A stretch of DNA of 64,000 nt from Flavobacterium defluvii (GTDB lineage: Bacteria > Bacteroidota > Bacteroidia > Flavobacteriales > Flavobacteriaceae). Position numbers and translations under genes: made by a program. This document shows, one piece after another, positions 26,438 through 35,678 of the stretch (position 1 is its first letter; the number at the start of each line of letters is the position of its first letter). The stretch is taken from positions 124,001-188,000 of the forward strand of contig NZ_FQWC01000005.1 in assembly GCF_900129555.1 (NCBI RefSeq). Reading direction: 5' to 3'. The notes below the pieces were generated by a model, which ran no database searches, had not been told where the DNA came from, and worked only from the letters and a program-made list of their open reading frames with translations.

Positions 26438-26547
26438 GTAAAATAAATATTTATAAGTTTTATTTTACAAAAATATTGCAGCACTAAGCCATCTTTATGT
26501 TACTATAAGTTATTTTTAAACCACTATAAGACATTTAAAATAAACAA

Positions 26548-27330
26548 TTAATCCACTTTTTTGAAAACCAAAAGCTTGGCAGACGGGTTTGAAAGAGTTA
26601 ATCTGTTATTTTCAATAGAATAAGTAGTGGTACTTTGCAGAGCTTTTGTAAACTCACCTTCCTTATTTCCGGGTGCACAAGCCATTAAAGTCGAAATTAC
26701 TTTTGTAAAACGAAGCAGATCTTTCTCATAAAAAATAGAACCGCTAATAGCATTACATCCGCCATAACCCATAAATCTATTTTCTGCTGCATTAATTTCG
26801 ATTCTTGGTAATTCTCTTTGAAAATCAGTTACAAAAACCTTAAATCCGTTTAGTTCTTCGAGAACCCAGATATCATGCAAACGATAATCTGTATTGTATT
26901 TTCCACATCCTCCAATCTTTTTGGCCTCAAGTTCAGAATTGTTTTTAATTTCTATCGAAACTTTATAAGGAGAAATTGCACCCGACATTGAATTCTGGCA
27001 TTCTAACTGCTGAATTGAAATTGTCGCTGTAGAAGTTTCATTACTTACTTTATACATTTTGATATTTGCATCCATAGCTTTGATTGCTTCAACAGAGGCA
27101 AAAACGAGTTTTTCTTTTCCTGGAATTAAAGAAGTAAAAACAATATTATCATTTCCCATTTTTAATCCCCAAAACGGCTCATTTCCGGTTGCAGTAAAGT
27201 AATACTTCATTTCATCTTCCTGAGATCCATATTCTGAGGCAGTTTGTTTTATATCTGAATTTTTGCCCGCTGTTGGTTTACAACTTACTATCATTAATAG
27301 TAAAAGCAAAATCGAAATTATTTTTTTCAT
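26548..27330 (-). CDS. Lipoprotein with COG3650-like and META domains
   Basis: A 260-residue protein. I choose the start at 27330 because it places a clean lipoprotein signal at the N-terminus (SILLLLLMIVSCKPT); the frame can be extended 13 codons upstream without gain. The N-terminal domain (YYFTATGNEPFWGLKMG ... ISIQQLECQNSMSG) resembles the COG3650 family, often fused or paired with META. The C-terminal half is a META domain (GYGGCNAISGSI, TTTYSIENNRLTLSN). Tandem with the gene at 26006. Confidence 0.85.
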   Translation of the reverse strand: MKKIISILLLLLMIVSCKPTAGKNSDIKQTASEYGSQEDEMKYYFTATGNEPFWGLKMGNDNIVFTSLIPGKEKLVFASVEAIKAMDANIKMYKVSNETSTATISIQQLECQNSMSGAISPYKVSIEIKNNSELEAKKIGGCGKYNTDYRLHDIWVLEELNGFKVFVTDFQRELPRIEINAAENRFMGYGGCNAISGSIFYEKDLLRFTKVISTLMACAPGNKEGEFTKALQSTTTYSIENNRLTLSNPSAKLLVFKKVD

Positions 27331-27525
27331 AATATTTTTATTTGAAGATATACCTTTCTTAAAACACATGTAAAATTCTTATGAATTTACGATATTTTTC
27401 TGAAATTGTTATTTAGAATCCATTCAAATTTTATTTTTTATACATCATCAATTCTTTCAAATCCCTTATTACATATCATATTAAGATAAAAATCCAAACG
27501 CAGTGAAAATATAATTAACAAAATC

Positions 27526-27720
27526 ATGATTAAAGTAATAGTAATTGGAAATGGTATGGCTGGTTATAAATTTTGTGAAAAGTTTGTCGCTAAATCTGGA
27601 CAGGAAAAATATCAGGTTACCGTTTTTGGTGAAGAAGCAAGATTGCACAAAGTTTTTAAATCCTGCTTCGTGCTTCTCACATTAAACTTTCGACTTTTCT
27701 GCATAATTCCATATCTTTGA
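27526..27720 (+). pseudogene. nirB remnant: first ~37 codons of a nitrite reductase large subunit
   Basis: The first ~37 residues (VIVIGNGMAGYKFCEKF, then QEKYQVTVFGEE) match the FAD-binding start of NirB-type NAD(P)H nitrite reductase large subunits, normally ~830 residues. After GEE the similarity stops: the usual PRxAYDRVHLS continuation is missing and the frame ends 27 codons later. The tail overlaps a consensus promoter for the next gene. This is a truncated relic caused by deletion, next to retained nitrate-regulation genes. Confidence 0.75.
27688..27719 (+). promoter_or_regulatory. Promoter for the DUF4202 gene
   Basis: TTTC (27688-27691), a 20-bp spacer and TATCTTTG (27712-27719) closely match the Bacteroidota consensus, 24 bp before the start codon at 27743. 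Confidence 0.65.
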
Positions 27721-27742
27721 AATTCTATTATACAATCAAAAA

Positions 27743-28327
27743 ATGAGTACACCTTTTCAAAAAGCAAGCGAATGGATTGATGCTGAAAACGCTCAAGATC
27801 CTAACATCGAAACCGACCAAAACAAAGAATATCCAAAAGAATTATTGTATTCAAACAGGATGTATGAAAGATTAATGCAGTTTGAACCGAATGCGTCCGA
27901 AGAAATTCAGATTGCATCAAAAGCACAGCATATCTGCCGATGGAAAGTTGCCCGAGAATCGTACCCTATGGATCGTGTAGGGTATTTGAAATGGAGAGAA
28001 GAACTTAAAAAATTCCACTCAAAAACTACTGCCGAAATTCTAGCGAAAGCAGGTTACGATCAAACTTTTATTGATCGCGTTTCTTTTTTAATTGAGAAAA
28101 AACTACTTAAAAAAGATGCTGAAACCCAGTTGCTGGAAGACGTTATTTGTCTGGTGTTTTTAGAATATTACTTAGAACCTTTTGTTCACAAACACGATGA
28201 AGAAAAGCTAAAAAATATCATCAAAAAAACCTGGGATAAAATGTCTGACAAAGGACATCAGGAAGCCCTAAAAATTAACTATACTGAAGAAAATCTTAAT
28301 CTAATAAAAGCTTCTTTAGGATTGTAA
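27743..28327 (+). CDS. DUF4202 domain protein
   Basis: A 194-residue, mostly helical cytoplasmic protein (SEWIDAENAQDP, LYSNRMYERLMQF, AQHICRWKVARESYPMDR) matching the DUF4202 family, which I recall as frequent near nitrate/nitrite assimilation genes. The conserved His/Arg/Trp cluster (AQHICRWKV) and later acidic residues hint at an HD-like metal site, but this is inference. It ends 9 bp before the sensor kinase gene and is part of that operon. Confidence 0.8.
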   Translation: MSTPFQKASEWIDAENAQDPNIETDQNKEYPKELLYSNRMYERLMQFEPNASEEIQIASKAQHICRWKVARESYPMDRVGYLKWREELKKFHSKTTAEILAKAGYDQTFIDRVSFLIEKKLLKKDAETQLLEDVICLVFLEYYLEPFVHKHDEEKLKNIIKKTWDKMSDKGHQEALKINYTEENLNLIKASLGL

Positions 28328-28336
28328 ATAGACTTT

Positions 28337-30145
28337 ATGAAAAAAAGCAATCAGGAAGAAGATAAAATTACGTTCAAAAATTTACGACGACTATATTTTT
28401 TTGCGCTTCTTACTATTGTCTTAACTATAATTGTCAGTCAGTTTTTAGTTCAGTACAATTTAAATCAGCAGTTAAACGATTCCAAAATCATCAATTATTC
28501 GGGCAGACAGAGAATGCTGAGTCAGAAAATCGTAAAAGAAGTTCTGATTTTACATTACGTTTCAGATACTGTCTCTGCAAAACAAATTTCGCATTTAAAC
28601 GAAGTTTTAGCACTTTGGAAAAAGAACCAAAACACACTCGAAAATGGTAGTGAAAGTTTGGCTTTTCCAAAAGAAAAATCAGAAACACTTTCTAAATTGT
28701 ATTTACAAACCAATCCGATTTTCAACAAAATTGCACAAACAACCAATTCTTTTCTGTTGAATTTAAAGCAGAAAAAACAATCATCAGAAAATCAAAAACT
28801 GGTAAAGATTATTTTAGAAAATGAAGGTTTTTTCATTTCTAAAATTAATCAGATTGTAATGCAATACGATCTCGAAACGCACAAAAAAGTAACCGAGCAA
28901 CGCAAAATAGGATACTGGATTTTTGGTTTTACACTTCTTGTTCTGCTTTTAGAATTTTTCTTCATTTTCAAACCTACAAATAAAAAAATCGAAAGGCTGA
29001 TTGCCAAACTTTTATCTTCAGAAAAGAAAGTTTTAAAACTCGCTTACGACACAGAAATTCTAACCGAAATCAAGGAAAATTCAGTTAAAGAATTAAAATC
29101 GCTCAATTATGCAATGGAAAATACTTTACTGTATTGTCGAATTTCACCAGACGGTTCCATCATTCATGTTGGAGAAAAATTTGCAAAACTTTTAAATTAC
29201 ACCAAGTTTTCATCCAACAAAAAATTCTCTGAAGTTTTAACAATTGACGAAAAAGAACAACTCAATTTTGACCGTTTGATTTTCGAAAAGCAGCGCAGCG
29301 GCTGGCAGGGCGAAATCAGTATCTTAAATAAAGAAAATCAAACCATTTGGTTCGATTTATCAATGGTTCCGGTAATGATTAAAAAAGACGAGCCGGAGCT
29401 TTTAATCGTTTGTTTCAACATTACCGAACGCAAAAAAGCACAGCGTGAAGTCGAGCGTTTAAATCTTGAAAATACAACCGAAAAAATCAACCAGCAAAAG
29501 ATTATTTCGAGCAAAATTGTTGAAAATCAGGAAAACGAACAAAACCGAATCGCCAAAGAAATTCATGACGGAATTGGGCAAATGCTTACCGGATTAAAAT
29601 TTAGTCTGGAAAGTATTAATTTGGATGACAGAGAAAAGTCTGAACAAAAAATTGAGTATTTAAAGAAACTTTCCCTCGACATTATAAAAGGTGTCCGCAC
29701 GGCAGCTTTCAACTTAATGCCGCCAGAATTAAGCAATCACGGAATTGTTTCGTCGCTTTCAAAACTAACGCAGGAACTTTCAAAACTAACCGGAAAAGAA
29801 ATCCTTTTTTACAATAAAACCAATTTTGACCAGCGTTTAGATTCCTTAATAGAAATCAATATTTATCGTCTAACACAGGAAGCGATTAACAACGCCATTA
29901 AGTACGCCGAATCGACACATATTATTGTGCAACTTTCACACAGCGAATCCCTGTTAAGCATAATTATTGATGATAACGGAAAAGGGTTCGACATCAATTC
30001 CGTAGACAAAAAACGCAGCAGCGAATCCGGAATGGGACTTCTATTTATGAAAGAAAGAATCCAGTCCATCAACGGTCGTGTTTTTATCAACTCCATTCCC
30101 GGCGAAGGAACGAGAATTACTTTTAATATTCCTATTCTTAAATGA
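28337..30145 (+). CDS. NarX-like membrane sensor histidine kinase
   Basis: A 602-residue kinase. Two membrane helices (~18-38 and ~193-212) bracket a periplasmic four-helix sensor. That sensor carries NYSGRQRMLSQKI (~54-66), the conserved motif of PilJ/NarX-type nitrate-binding domains. Then come a PAS domain (~265-370), HisKA_3 with the phospho-acceptor His410 (KEIHDGIGQML) and a HATPase domain (~490-600; DDNGKGFD, GMGLLFMKERI). It probably senses nitrate or nitrite and phosphorylates the NarL-like regulator encoded 162 bp downstream. Confidence 0.9.
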   Translation: MKKSNQEEDKITFKNLRRLYFFALLTIVLTIIVSQFLVQYNLNQQLNDSKIINYSGRQRMLSQKIVKEVLILHYVSDTVSAKQISHLNEVLALWKKNQNTLENGSESLAFPKEKSETLSKLYLQTNPIFNKIAQTTNSFLLNLKQKKQSSENQKLVKIILENEGFFISKINQIVMQYDLETHKKVTEQRKIGYWIFGFTLLVLLLEFFFIFKPTNKKIERLIAKLLSSEKKVLKLAYDTEILTEIKENSVKELKSLNYAMENTLLYCRISPDGSIIHVGEKFAKLLNYTKFSSNKKFSEVLTIDEKEQLNFDRLIFEKQRSGWQGEISILNKENQTIWFDLSMVPVMIKKDEPELLIVCFNITERKKAQREVERLNLENTTEKINQQKIISSKIVENQENEQNRIAKEIHDGIGQMLTGLKFSLESINLDDREKSEQKIEYLKKLSLDIIKGVRTAAFNLMPPELSNHGIVSSLSKLTQELSKLTGKEILFYNKTNFDQRLDSLIEINIYRLTQEAINNAIKYAESTHIIVQLSHSESLLSIIIDDNGKGFDINSVDKKRSSESGMGLLFMKERIQSINGRVFINSIPGEGTRITFNIPILK

Positions 30146-30240
30146 GATAATGTGCCAATTTGATAATTAGATAATAATTACCTGAAGTATCTCAAAAAAT
30201 TATCTAATTGCCCCATTTTGTAATTATCTAATTTAAAAAT

Positions 30241-30278
30241 TACGTACATTAGCATCTTCTATTAGATGAATATACGTA
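30241..30278 (+). promoter_or_regulatory. Possible autoregulatory TACGTA sites before the response regulator
   Basis: TACGTA occurs at 30241-30246 and 30273-30278, 32 bp apart and upstream of the regulator start. The same hexamer forms paired palindromes at 30969 and 35355. Single hexamers are not rare, so this is weak on its own. Confidence 0.3.
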
Positions 30279-30307
30279 AAAATTCAGGATTAAAAATTAA
30301 GTAAACT

Positions 30308-30967
30308 ATGAGTAATATCATTCGTGTAGTATTGGCAGATGACCATGTTTTTGTTAGAGATGGAATCAAATCTTTACTTGAAAACGAAGCAAATATCGAG
30401 GTTGCAGGCGAAGCAATTGATGGTGCTGACGCACTCGAAGTTGTTGCCGAAACAAAACCCGATTTACTTATTGCTGATATTCGCATGCCAAATCTAACTG
30501 GTATTGAATTAGTAGAAAAACTTAGAAACGAAAACAATCCTATAAAAATCATCATGCTCTCGATGCACGAATCGGAAGAATACGTATTGAAATCTATAAA
30601 AGCAGGCGCCGATGGTTATTTATTAAAAGGTTCCAGCAAAGAAGAATTTTTAAAAGCACTACACAGCGTTGCAGCAGGTGGAAAATATTTCAGCGGAGAC
30701 ATTTCTTCTATCTTAATCAGTCAATTAACAAATCCTTCTAATTCATTAGAACCTAAACAAAACTTAGGCGACGAAATGATGATTACCAAAAGAGAAAAAG
30801 AAATCCTAACGCTTTTATTGTCAGGAAAGGGAAATAAAGAAATTGCAGAAGTACTCGAAATCAGTAAAAGAACTGCCGAAGTACACCGTTTTAATCTGAT
30901 GAAAAAGCTAAAGGTAAAAAACTTAATGGAGCTTTCTAACAAAGCAGCTGAGTATTCTTTAATTTAA
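30308..30967 (+). CDS. NarL-family response regulator
   Basis: A 219-residue two-component regulator. The receiver domain (~5-120) has phospho-acceptor Asp57 (LLIADIRMPN), the acidic pair ADDH and the lysine in LLKGSS. A LuxR-type helix-turn-helix spans ~150-215 (TKREKEILTLLLSGKGNKEIAEVL). Its position after the NarX-like kinase and before a porin and molybdenum-cofactor genes points to nitrate or nitrite control. A perfect 7-2-7 palindrome follows its stop codon by one base. Confidence 0.92.
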   Translation: MSNIIRVVLADDHVFVRDGIKSLLENEANIEVAGEAIDGADALEVVAETKPDLLIADIRMPNLTGIELVEKLRNENNPIKIIMLSMHESEEYVLKSIKAGADGYLLKGSSKEEFLKALHSVAAGGKYFSGDISSILISQLTNPSNSLEPKQNLGDEMMITKREKEILTLLLSGKGNKEIAEVLEISKRTAEVHRFNLMKKLKVKNLMELSNKAAEYSLI

Positions 30968-30968
30968 A

Positions 30969-30984
30969 TACGTATAAATACGTA
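30969..30984. promoter_or_regulatory. Perfect NarL-type 7-2-7 palindrome
   Basis: TACGTAT-AA-ATACGTA: two inverted heptamers with a 2-bp spacer, the geometry bound by NarL/NarP dimers. It stands upstream of the porin gene at 31260. A near-identical site is at 35355-35370. Confidence 0.6.
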
Positions 30985-31259
30985 ATTTTATCAAGCTGCG
31001 TTTTAGCATATTTAACTAAAAAAAGTATTTTTTTACATACAATATATGTTTTTTCATTTTTGACTGGAACAAGTTTCACTGTCAGAATTGGCTACTTCAA
31101 TTTGGCGCTTAAAAGAATGGCAGTGATGCGAACTCAGTAAAAACATTTGAAAAGCAGCAACTTATCCCTGTCACTGATTCATTTTTAAAATAATAACATT
31201 TAGCAGTAGTAAAGTCGTATTTTCTTATAAATTTACGCCATCAAAAATTTACCAGTTTT

Positions 31260-32528
31260 ATGAAAAAATTAAAATTAATTGTTCTATTCCTTTTATTTGC
31301 CAATGCAGCTTTATATGCACAAGAATTAGATGTAAATTTACAAGTAAGGCCTCGTTTTGAATACAGAAACGGATATAAACAGCTTCTGCAGGAAGGTCAA
31401 AAAGGGACTTCTCAAATATCACAGCGTTCTCGTTTAAATTTCAATTATAAACAAGATGAATTAGCCGTTAAATTAACCCTTCAAAATACCAGAACCTGGG
31501 GCGATGTTCCAACAAATGCAGTTGCTGATAAAAACGGAGTTGCTGTTTTTGAAGCATGGGCACAATATAATTTTACTGAAAAATGGAGCGCAAGAATGGG
31601 GCGTCAGGTACTTTCTTATGATAATCAGCGTATTTTAGGAGAACAAGACTGGGGACAACAGGCTCAAAGTCATGATGCACTTACGGTTTCATTTCATACC
31701 GAAAAACAAAAATTAGATTTTGGAGGAGCTTATAATTCTACTGCCGAAAATGTACTGCAGACTCCATATACCGTTGCCAATTATAAAGCTTTGCAATATG
31801 CATGGTACCACAACCAATTTAATGAAGCTTTTGGTTTGAGTTTTTTAGTATTAAATACTGGTTACGAATATGCACCTAATCCTAATCCTGATAATAAATT
31901 ACTTGTAGATTATAAGCAGACTTTTGGACCTTACTTAGCTTATAAAACCAGTAAAATAGACGCTAATTTTTGGGCATACGGGCAAACCGGAAAAAGCACA
32001 GATCAAGAAGTTAGCGCATGGAATGCTGCTGTGAACTTTGGATATCAAATAACAGATGCTTTTAAAGCTGGGTTAGGATATGAATTTCTTTCAGGAAAAG
32101 ATACTAATGATGGAAGCACTGTAATCAAATCATTCAATCCAATTTTTGGAACCAATCATGGTTTTAATGGTTATATGGATTATTTTTATGTTGGAAATCA
32201 TTTAAATAATGTTGGTTTACAAGATGCTTTTATAAAATTAAATTATAATGTAAACAAATGGCAGTTTGCTCTAATTCCGCATGTGTTTTTATCTGCTGCT
32301 GATGTTGTTACGCCATTAAATGAAAAAATGGATTCGTATTTAGGAACAGAAATCGATGCTTCTTTTGGTTATAATTTCAAAAAAGACATTACAGTTACAG
32401 GAGGTTACTCTCAAATGTTTGGTTCTAAAACAATGGAATTCATTAAAAACGGAGACGCCGGCCATACCAACAATTGGGCTTGGTTAATGATTTCTGTGAA
32501 TCCAAGAATTTTTAGCTGGAAGAAATAA
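31260..32528 (+). CDS. Alginate-export-family outer membrane beta-barrel
   Basis: A 422-residue protein with a signal peptide (ending ANAALYAQ) and alternating beta-strand content throughout (VNLQVRPRFEYRNGY, WSARMGRQVLSYDNQRILG, KITVTGGYSQMFG-like strands near the end). It matches the alginate export / AlgE-like porin family. In this locus it more likely carries a small anion than alginate, since no alginate genes are present. The 292-bp upstream gap holds the 7-2-7 palindrome. Confidence 0.83.
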   Translation: MKKLKLIVLFLLFANAALYAQELDVNLQVRPRFEYRNGYKQLLQEGQKGTSQISQRSRLNFNYKQDELAVKLTLQNTRTWGDVPTNAVADKNGVAVFEAWAQYNFTEKWSARMGRQVLSYDNQRILGEQDWGQQAQSHDALTVSFHTEKQKLDFGGAYNSTAENVLQTPYTVANYKALQYAWYHNQFNEAFGLSFLVLNTGYEYAPNPNPDNKLLVDYKQTFGPYLAYKTSKIDANFWAYGQTGKSTDQEVSAWNAAVNFGYQITDAFKAGLGYEFLSGKDTNDGSTVIKSFNPIFGTNHGFNGYMDYFYVGNHLNNVGLQDAFIKLNYNVNKWQFALIPHVFLSAADVVTPLNEKMDSYLGTEIDASFGYNFKKDITVTGGYSQMFGSKTMEFIKNGDAGHTNNWAWLMISVNPRIFSWKK

Positions 32529-32557
32529 TTTTTCTTCAAAATTAACCTATAAATTTT

Positions 32558-32592
32558 ACCCTTTTCCTATTTTCGGAAAAGGGTATTTTTTT
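32558..32592 (+). terminator. Terminator after the porin
   Basis: ACCCTTTTCC and GGAAAAGGGT form a 10-bp perfect stem followed by a run of T. Confidence 0.9.
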
Positions 32593-32667
32593 TCTTTATA
32601 AAAAACGTATTATTTACATTAATTATTTATATTTGAATCGATTACGAACCCCAAATTCTATCCCCAA

Positions 32668-33033
32668 ATGAAACAATTTTTAAACCTATCAATGCTTACC
32701 TTCATTGTAGCCCAGCCTGGCATTTCCCAAAAATACAATGATGCATTAATTTCAAAAAACTCAGAAATTAATTTTGCCAAAACACAAAAAAGAGGAATTA
32801 AAAAAAACAACATTGTTTATTATGTTGAAAATGATTTGCAAACCATATCAGCTTACAAAAGAAGCAAATTGAAATGGCAGACCAATGTAATTTCTGTTTG
32901 CGGAAAACCAAAAAAAGGACAACCAGAAATTAGATATGTAGGATATAATTCAGACAAGCTGCTTATCGTGATCGGAAAACATAATTTTGCAGAAATTGAC
33001 GTAAATAGTGGTGAAACAAAATTTGTTGGTTAA
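32668..33033 (+). CDS. Small exported hypothetical protein
   Basis: A 121-residue protein with a probable signal peptide (about 1-20, ending QPGIS). The rest alternates short beta strands (NNIVYYVENDLQTISAYKRSKLKWQTNV, NFAEIDVNSGETKFVG), like one or two blades of a PQQ/WD-type repeat. No family recognised. It stands alone between two terminators. Confidence 0.6.
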   Translation: MKQFLNLSMLTFIVAQPGISQKYNDALISKNSEINFAKTQKRGIKKNNIVYYVENDLQTISAYKRSKLKWQTNVISVCGKPKKGQPEIRYVGYNSDKLLIVIGKHNFAEIDVNSGETKFVG

Positions 33034-33063
33034 GATTGACTAAATAAAAATATTTTTATAAAA

Positions 33064-33098
33064 TACCCTTTTTCAGTTTTGAGAAAGGGTATTTTTAT
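33064..33098 (+). terminator. Terminator after the small exported protein
   Basis: ATACCCTTTTTC / GAGAAAGGGTAT stem followed by a T-rich tract. Confidence 0.85.
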
Positions 33099-33154
33099 TT
33101 AATATATTTGATAAAATATTTCAATTTATTTTTTAGATTAACCAAACAGTTATT

Positions 33155-33934
33155 GTGAAAAGAACGACAGAAACAATTATTGTAAAATCAATTGATCAAA
33201 TTCCTTCATTAGAAGAAATTAGAAAAATGCCCAGAACCAAAACCCTAAAAATTATTTTTGAAAATTCAGTTCAAAATCAAAGAGAATCTGTCGGTCAAAA
33301 TTTTAAAAATCAATTACAAGGATTTCAAGTTGGAATTCATCTTTTAAATCCAGAAATTAATATTGCTAAACTAATTACAGATCAAGAAATTGAAGAACAC
33401 CAACTCTTTTTTGAAAATTGTGCTAAGGATTATAGGAAATTAGGTGAAAAATTAATATTCAAACTAGCTGAACAACTTAAAGTTACAATTGATTCAGATT
33501 GTCCTTGGATAACATTTAATCAGTTTTTGAGGGACAACAAACAAACGGGAAAACTCGAAGAATGGAGATACTTTTTTCATGGTTTTCACTGTGGATTTAA
33601 AAACAAAAAAAATGGTCAAATAATTGAAGTTCCGCTTGTTTTCAGTCTTGAATTTGGAGATTTAGACCCATACTTTTTTACTAATTTTATAAAATCTACA
33701 CCTTATTATAAACCTTTACCTGTAGAAATTTATGAAGATTATGCAGATGGGAAACAAATAAATGATAAAATGATCTCACTTGGGAAATTTGAACGTATAA
33801 ATTCAAATTTTGAAAATCATTTTGGTATTGTAGTTAAAGATCGAGAAAAGGTAGAAATTAAAGAATATAAACCTGAAGAGCATACTACAAAAAGAAAATT
33901 TAGCTTTTGGAAATTTATAGGAATAAAATTTTAA
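33155..33934 (+). CDS. Hypothetical protein, DUF6896-like C-terminal region
   Basis: A 259-residue protein starting at GTG (33155). The central part (EEWRYFFHGFHCGFKNKKNGQIIEVPLVFSLEF, then DLDPYFFTNFIKSTPYY) recalls DUF6896-type immunity-like proteins, from memory only. No signal peptide; the basic C-terminus (TTKRKFSFWKFIGIKF) is notable. Function unknown. It precedes two further cytoplasmic genes with gaps of 12 and 1 bp, so the three form an operon. Confidence 0.65.
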   Translation: MKRTTETIIVKSIDQIPSLEEIRKMPRTKTLKIIFENSVQNQRESVGQNFKNQLQGFQVGIHLLNPEINIAKLITDQEIEEHQLFFENCAKDYRKLGEKLIFKLAEQLKVTIDSDCPWITFNQFLRDNKQTGKLEEWRYFFHGFHCGFKNKKNGQIIEVPLVFSLEFGDLDPYFFTNFIKSTPYYKPLPVEIYEDYADGKQINDKMISLGKFERINSNFENHFGIVVKDREKVEIKEYKPEEHTTKRKFSFWKFIGIKF

Positions 33935-33946
33935 ATTCTTATATCA

Positions 33947-34660
33947 ATGAAACTCATAGCCTGGAACTGCAACATGGCCTTCAGAAAAAAAGCAGAATTT
34001 ATTCTCGCTCATAATCCTGATATTGTTGTAATTTCAGAATGTGAAAACCCGGAAAAATTAAAATTTCCGGCTAACGTTCAATTACCAAAAGACATACTTT
34101 GGTACGGAACAAATCCGCATAAAGGACTTGGTGTTTTCTCTTATAGCGATTATCGGTTTCAATTGTTGGATTGTCATAATCCTTCTTTTCAAAATATTCT
34201 GCCAATTGCTGTAACTGGTGGAAAATTCGATTTTACTTTATTTGCAATTTGGGCAAACAATCCTCAGGACAAAGACGGGCAATATGTAACTCAGGTTTGG
34301 AAAGCCATTAATTATTATGAAGATCTTATTAAAGAAACCAAAACCATTTTAATTGGAGATTTCAATAGCAATACGATTTGGGACAAACCCCGAAGAGAAG
34401 GCAACCACACAACGGTTGTAAATAAATTGGAAGACAAAAATATTTTCAGTACCTATCACAAATATTTTAATCAAATTCAGGGCAAAGAAGAGCATCCAAC
34501 TTTATATCTTTATAGACACGAAAACAAGCCTTATCATCTTGATTATTGTTTTGCTTCTAATGATTTTATTGAAGCATTAGAAAGCGTTCAAATAGGAACT
34601 TATCAAGAATGGACAATGCTTAGTGATCATAAACCTATAATAATTAAATTCAATTTGTAA
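33947..34660 (+). CDS. Endonuclease/exonuclease/phosphatase family protein
   Basis: A 237-residue protein of the EEP fold: [13 protein letters not shown] (metal-binding Asn), VVISECEN (Glu), [12 protein letters not shown] (catalytic Asp/Asn) and [11 protein letters not shown] (Asp-His). No signal peptide. Substrate could be DNA, phosphoinositide-like or nucleotide phosphates and is not predictable. Operon with its neighbours. Confidence 0.88.
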   Translation: MKLIAWNCNMAFRKKAEFILAHNPDIVVISECENPEKLKFPANVQLPKDILWYGTNPHKGLGVFSYSDYRFQLLDCHNPSFQNILPIAVTGGKFDFTLFAIWANNPQDKDGQYVTQVWKAINYYEDLIKETKTILIGDFNSNTIWDKPRREGNHTTVVNKLEDKNIFSTYHKYFNQIQGKEEHPTLYLYRHENKPYHLDYCFASNDFIEALESVQIGTYQEWTMLSDHKPIIIKFNL

Positions 34661-34661
34661 A

Positions 34662-35282
34662 ATGAACAATTGGACAAAAAGATGGGATGACCGTTACAGC
34701 ACCGAAGAATTTGCATATGGCGAAGAACCCAACAATTACTTAAAAGAACAACTGGGAAAATTAAATCCGGGAACGATTCTTTTTCCAGCCGAAGGCGAAG
34801 GACGAAATGCTGTTTTTGCTGCTAAACTAGGCTGGGAAGTTTCTGCTTTTGATATTAGCGAAGAAGGAAAAAACAAAGCCTTAAAACTTGCTGAAGCAAA
34901 CAACGTATCAATCGATTATCAGGTTGGCGAACTGGAAACTTTAGATTTTCAGAAATCACAATTTGACTGTATTGCTTTAATTTATGCACACTTTCCCGCA
35001 GAAATTAAATCGGATATTCACAAACAGCTGGATACATTATTAAAAAAAGACGGCTTTATTATTTTTGAAGCTTTCAGTAAAAACCATTTGGAATATGTAA
35101 CAAAAAACGAAAAAGTGGGCGGGCCAAAAGATATTGAATCTCTTTTTTCAATAGAAGAAATCAAAGCCGATTTTCCGAATTATGAAATCATCGAATTAGA
35201 AGAAAAAGAAATTGAACTCAGCGAAGGTTTATTCCATAACGGAACGGGTTCTGTAATTCGATTTGTTGGAAGAAAAAAATAA
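34662..35282 (+). CDS. Class I SAM-dependent methyltransferase, TehB-like
   Basis: A 206-residue protein whose N-terminus ([24 protein letters not shown]) and [27 protein letters not shown] are typical of TehB/thiopurine-methyltransferase-like enzymes. The start codon is 1 bp after the previous stop. It may detoxify small nucleophiles; substrate not established. Confidence 0.87.
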   Translation: MNNWTKRWDDRYSTEEFAYGEEPNNYLKEQLGKLNPGTILFPAEGEGRNAVFAAKLGWEVSAFDISEEGKNKALKLAEANNVSIDYQVGELETLDFQKSQFDCIALIYAHFPAEIKSDIHKQLDTLLKKDGFIIFEAFSKNHLEYVTKNEKVGGPKDIESLFSIEEIKADFPNYEIIELEEKEIELSEGLFHNGTGSVIRFVGRKK

Positions 35283-35294
35283 ATTACATTCGTC

Positions 35295-35322
35295 GTGGAG
35301 ACGCACTGCGGTGCGTCTCTAC
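35295..35322. repeat. Short palindromic repeat
   Basis: GTGGAGACGCAC and GTGCGTCTCTAC arms form a hairpin. This GC-richer element type is common between Flavobacterium genes and may terminate the upstream operon. Confidence 0.65.
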
Positions 35323-35354
35323 AAAAAACTCACTTTCTTATTTTTGAATAAACA

Positions 35355-35370
35355 TACGTATTACTACGTA
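35355..35370. promoter_or_regulatory. Second NarL-type 7-2-7 site
   Basis: TACGTAT-TA-CTACGTA has the same spacing as the palindrome at 30969-30984. It lies 64 bp upstream of the broken rubredoxin gene, as if it once controlled it. Confidence 0.55.
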
Positions 35371-35434
35371 GTAAATCTCTGAAATATCTATATTCTTCAA
35401 ATCAAAACCTTTTAACCTCAAATTAGAAATATTT

Positions 35435-35678
35435 ATGTTCAATGATTTCAGAGCATAAACCTACAGAAAAAAGAAAAATAACAGCTCGATGTTTATCAAT
35501 GTCAGGAATGTTTAACGTGGTATAAACCCGAATACGGATACGAAAGTCAGGGAATTTCAAAAGAATTTTATTTACAGATTTAGGCGAAGATTATTGCTGT
35601 TCGCTTTGCGAAGCTCCAAAAAGCAATTTCAAAATTTTGGATACGAGCGATAGTTATCTGGACAATACAAAAGGATGA
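35435..35678 (+). pseudogene. Frameshifted rubredoxin gene
   Basis: Three frames together spell a rubredoxin: ATG at 35435 starts FNDFRA; from 35488 DVYQCQECLTWYKPEYGYES gives the first iron-binding CxxC; and after a one-base deletion (GGA to GA at 35563-35564) ILFTDLGEDYCCSLCEAPKS gives the second CxxC, ending at TGA 35676. At least two frameshifts prevent a functional product. The gene belongs logically with the decayed nitrite-reduction genes as an electron carrier. The 293 bp after it (to 35971) contain no gene. Confidence 0.8.

Noticed and set aside
30985..31259. Possible gene fragment between the response regulator and porin
   Set aside because: I read both strands and found no sustained frame or recognisable remnant; treated as an upstream regulatory region.
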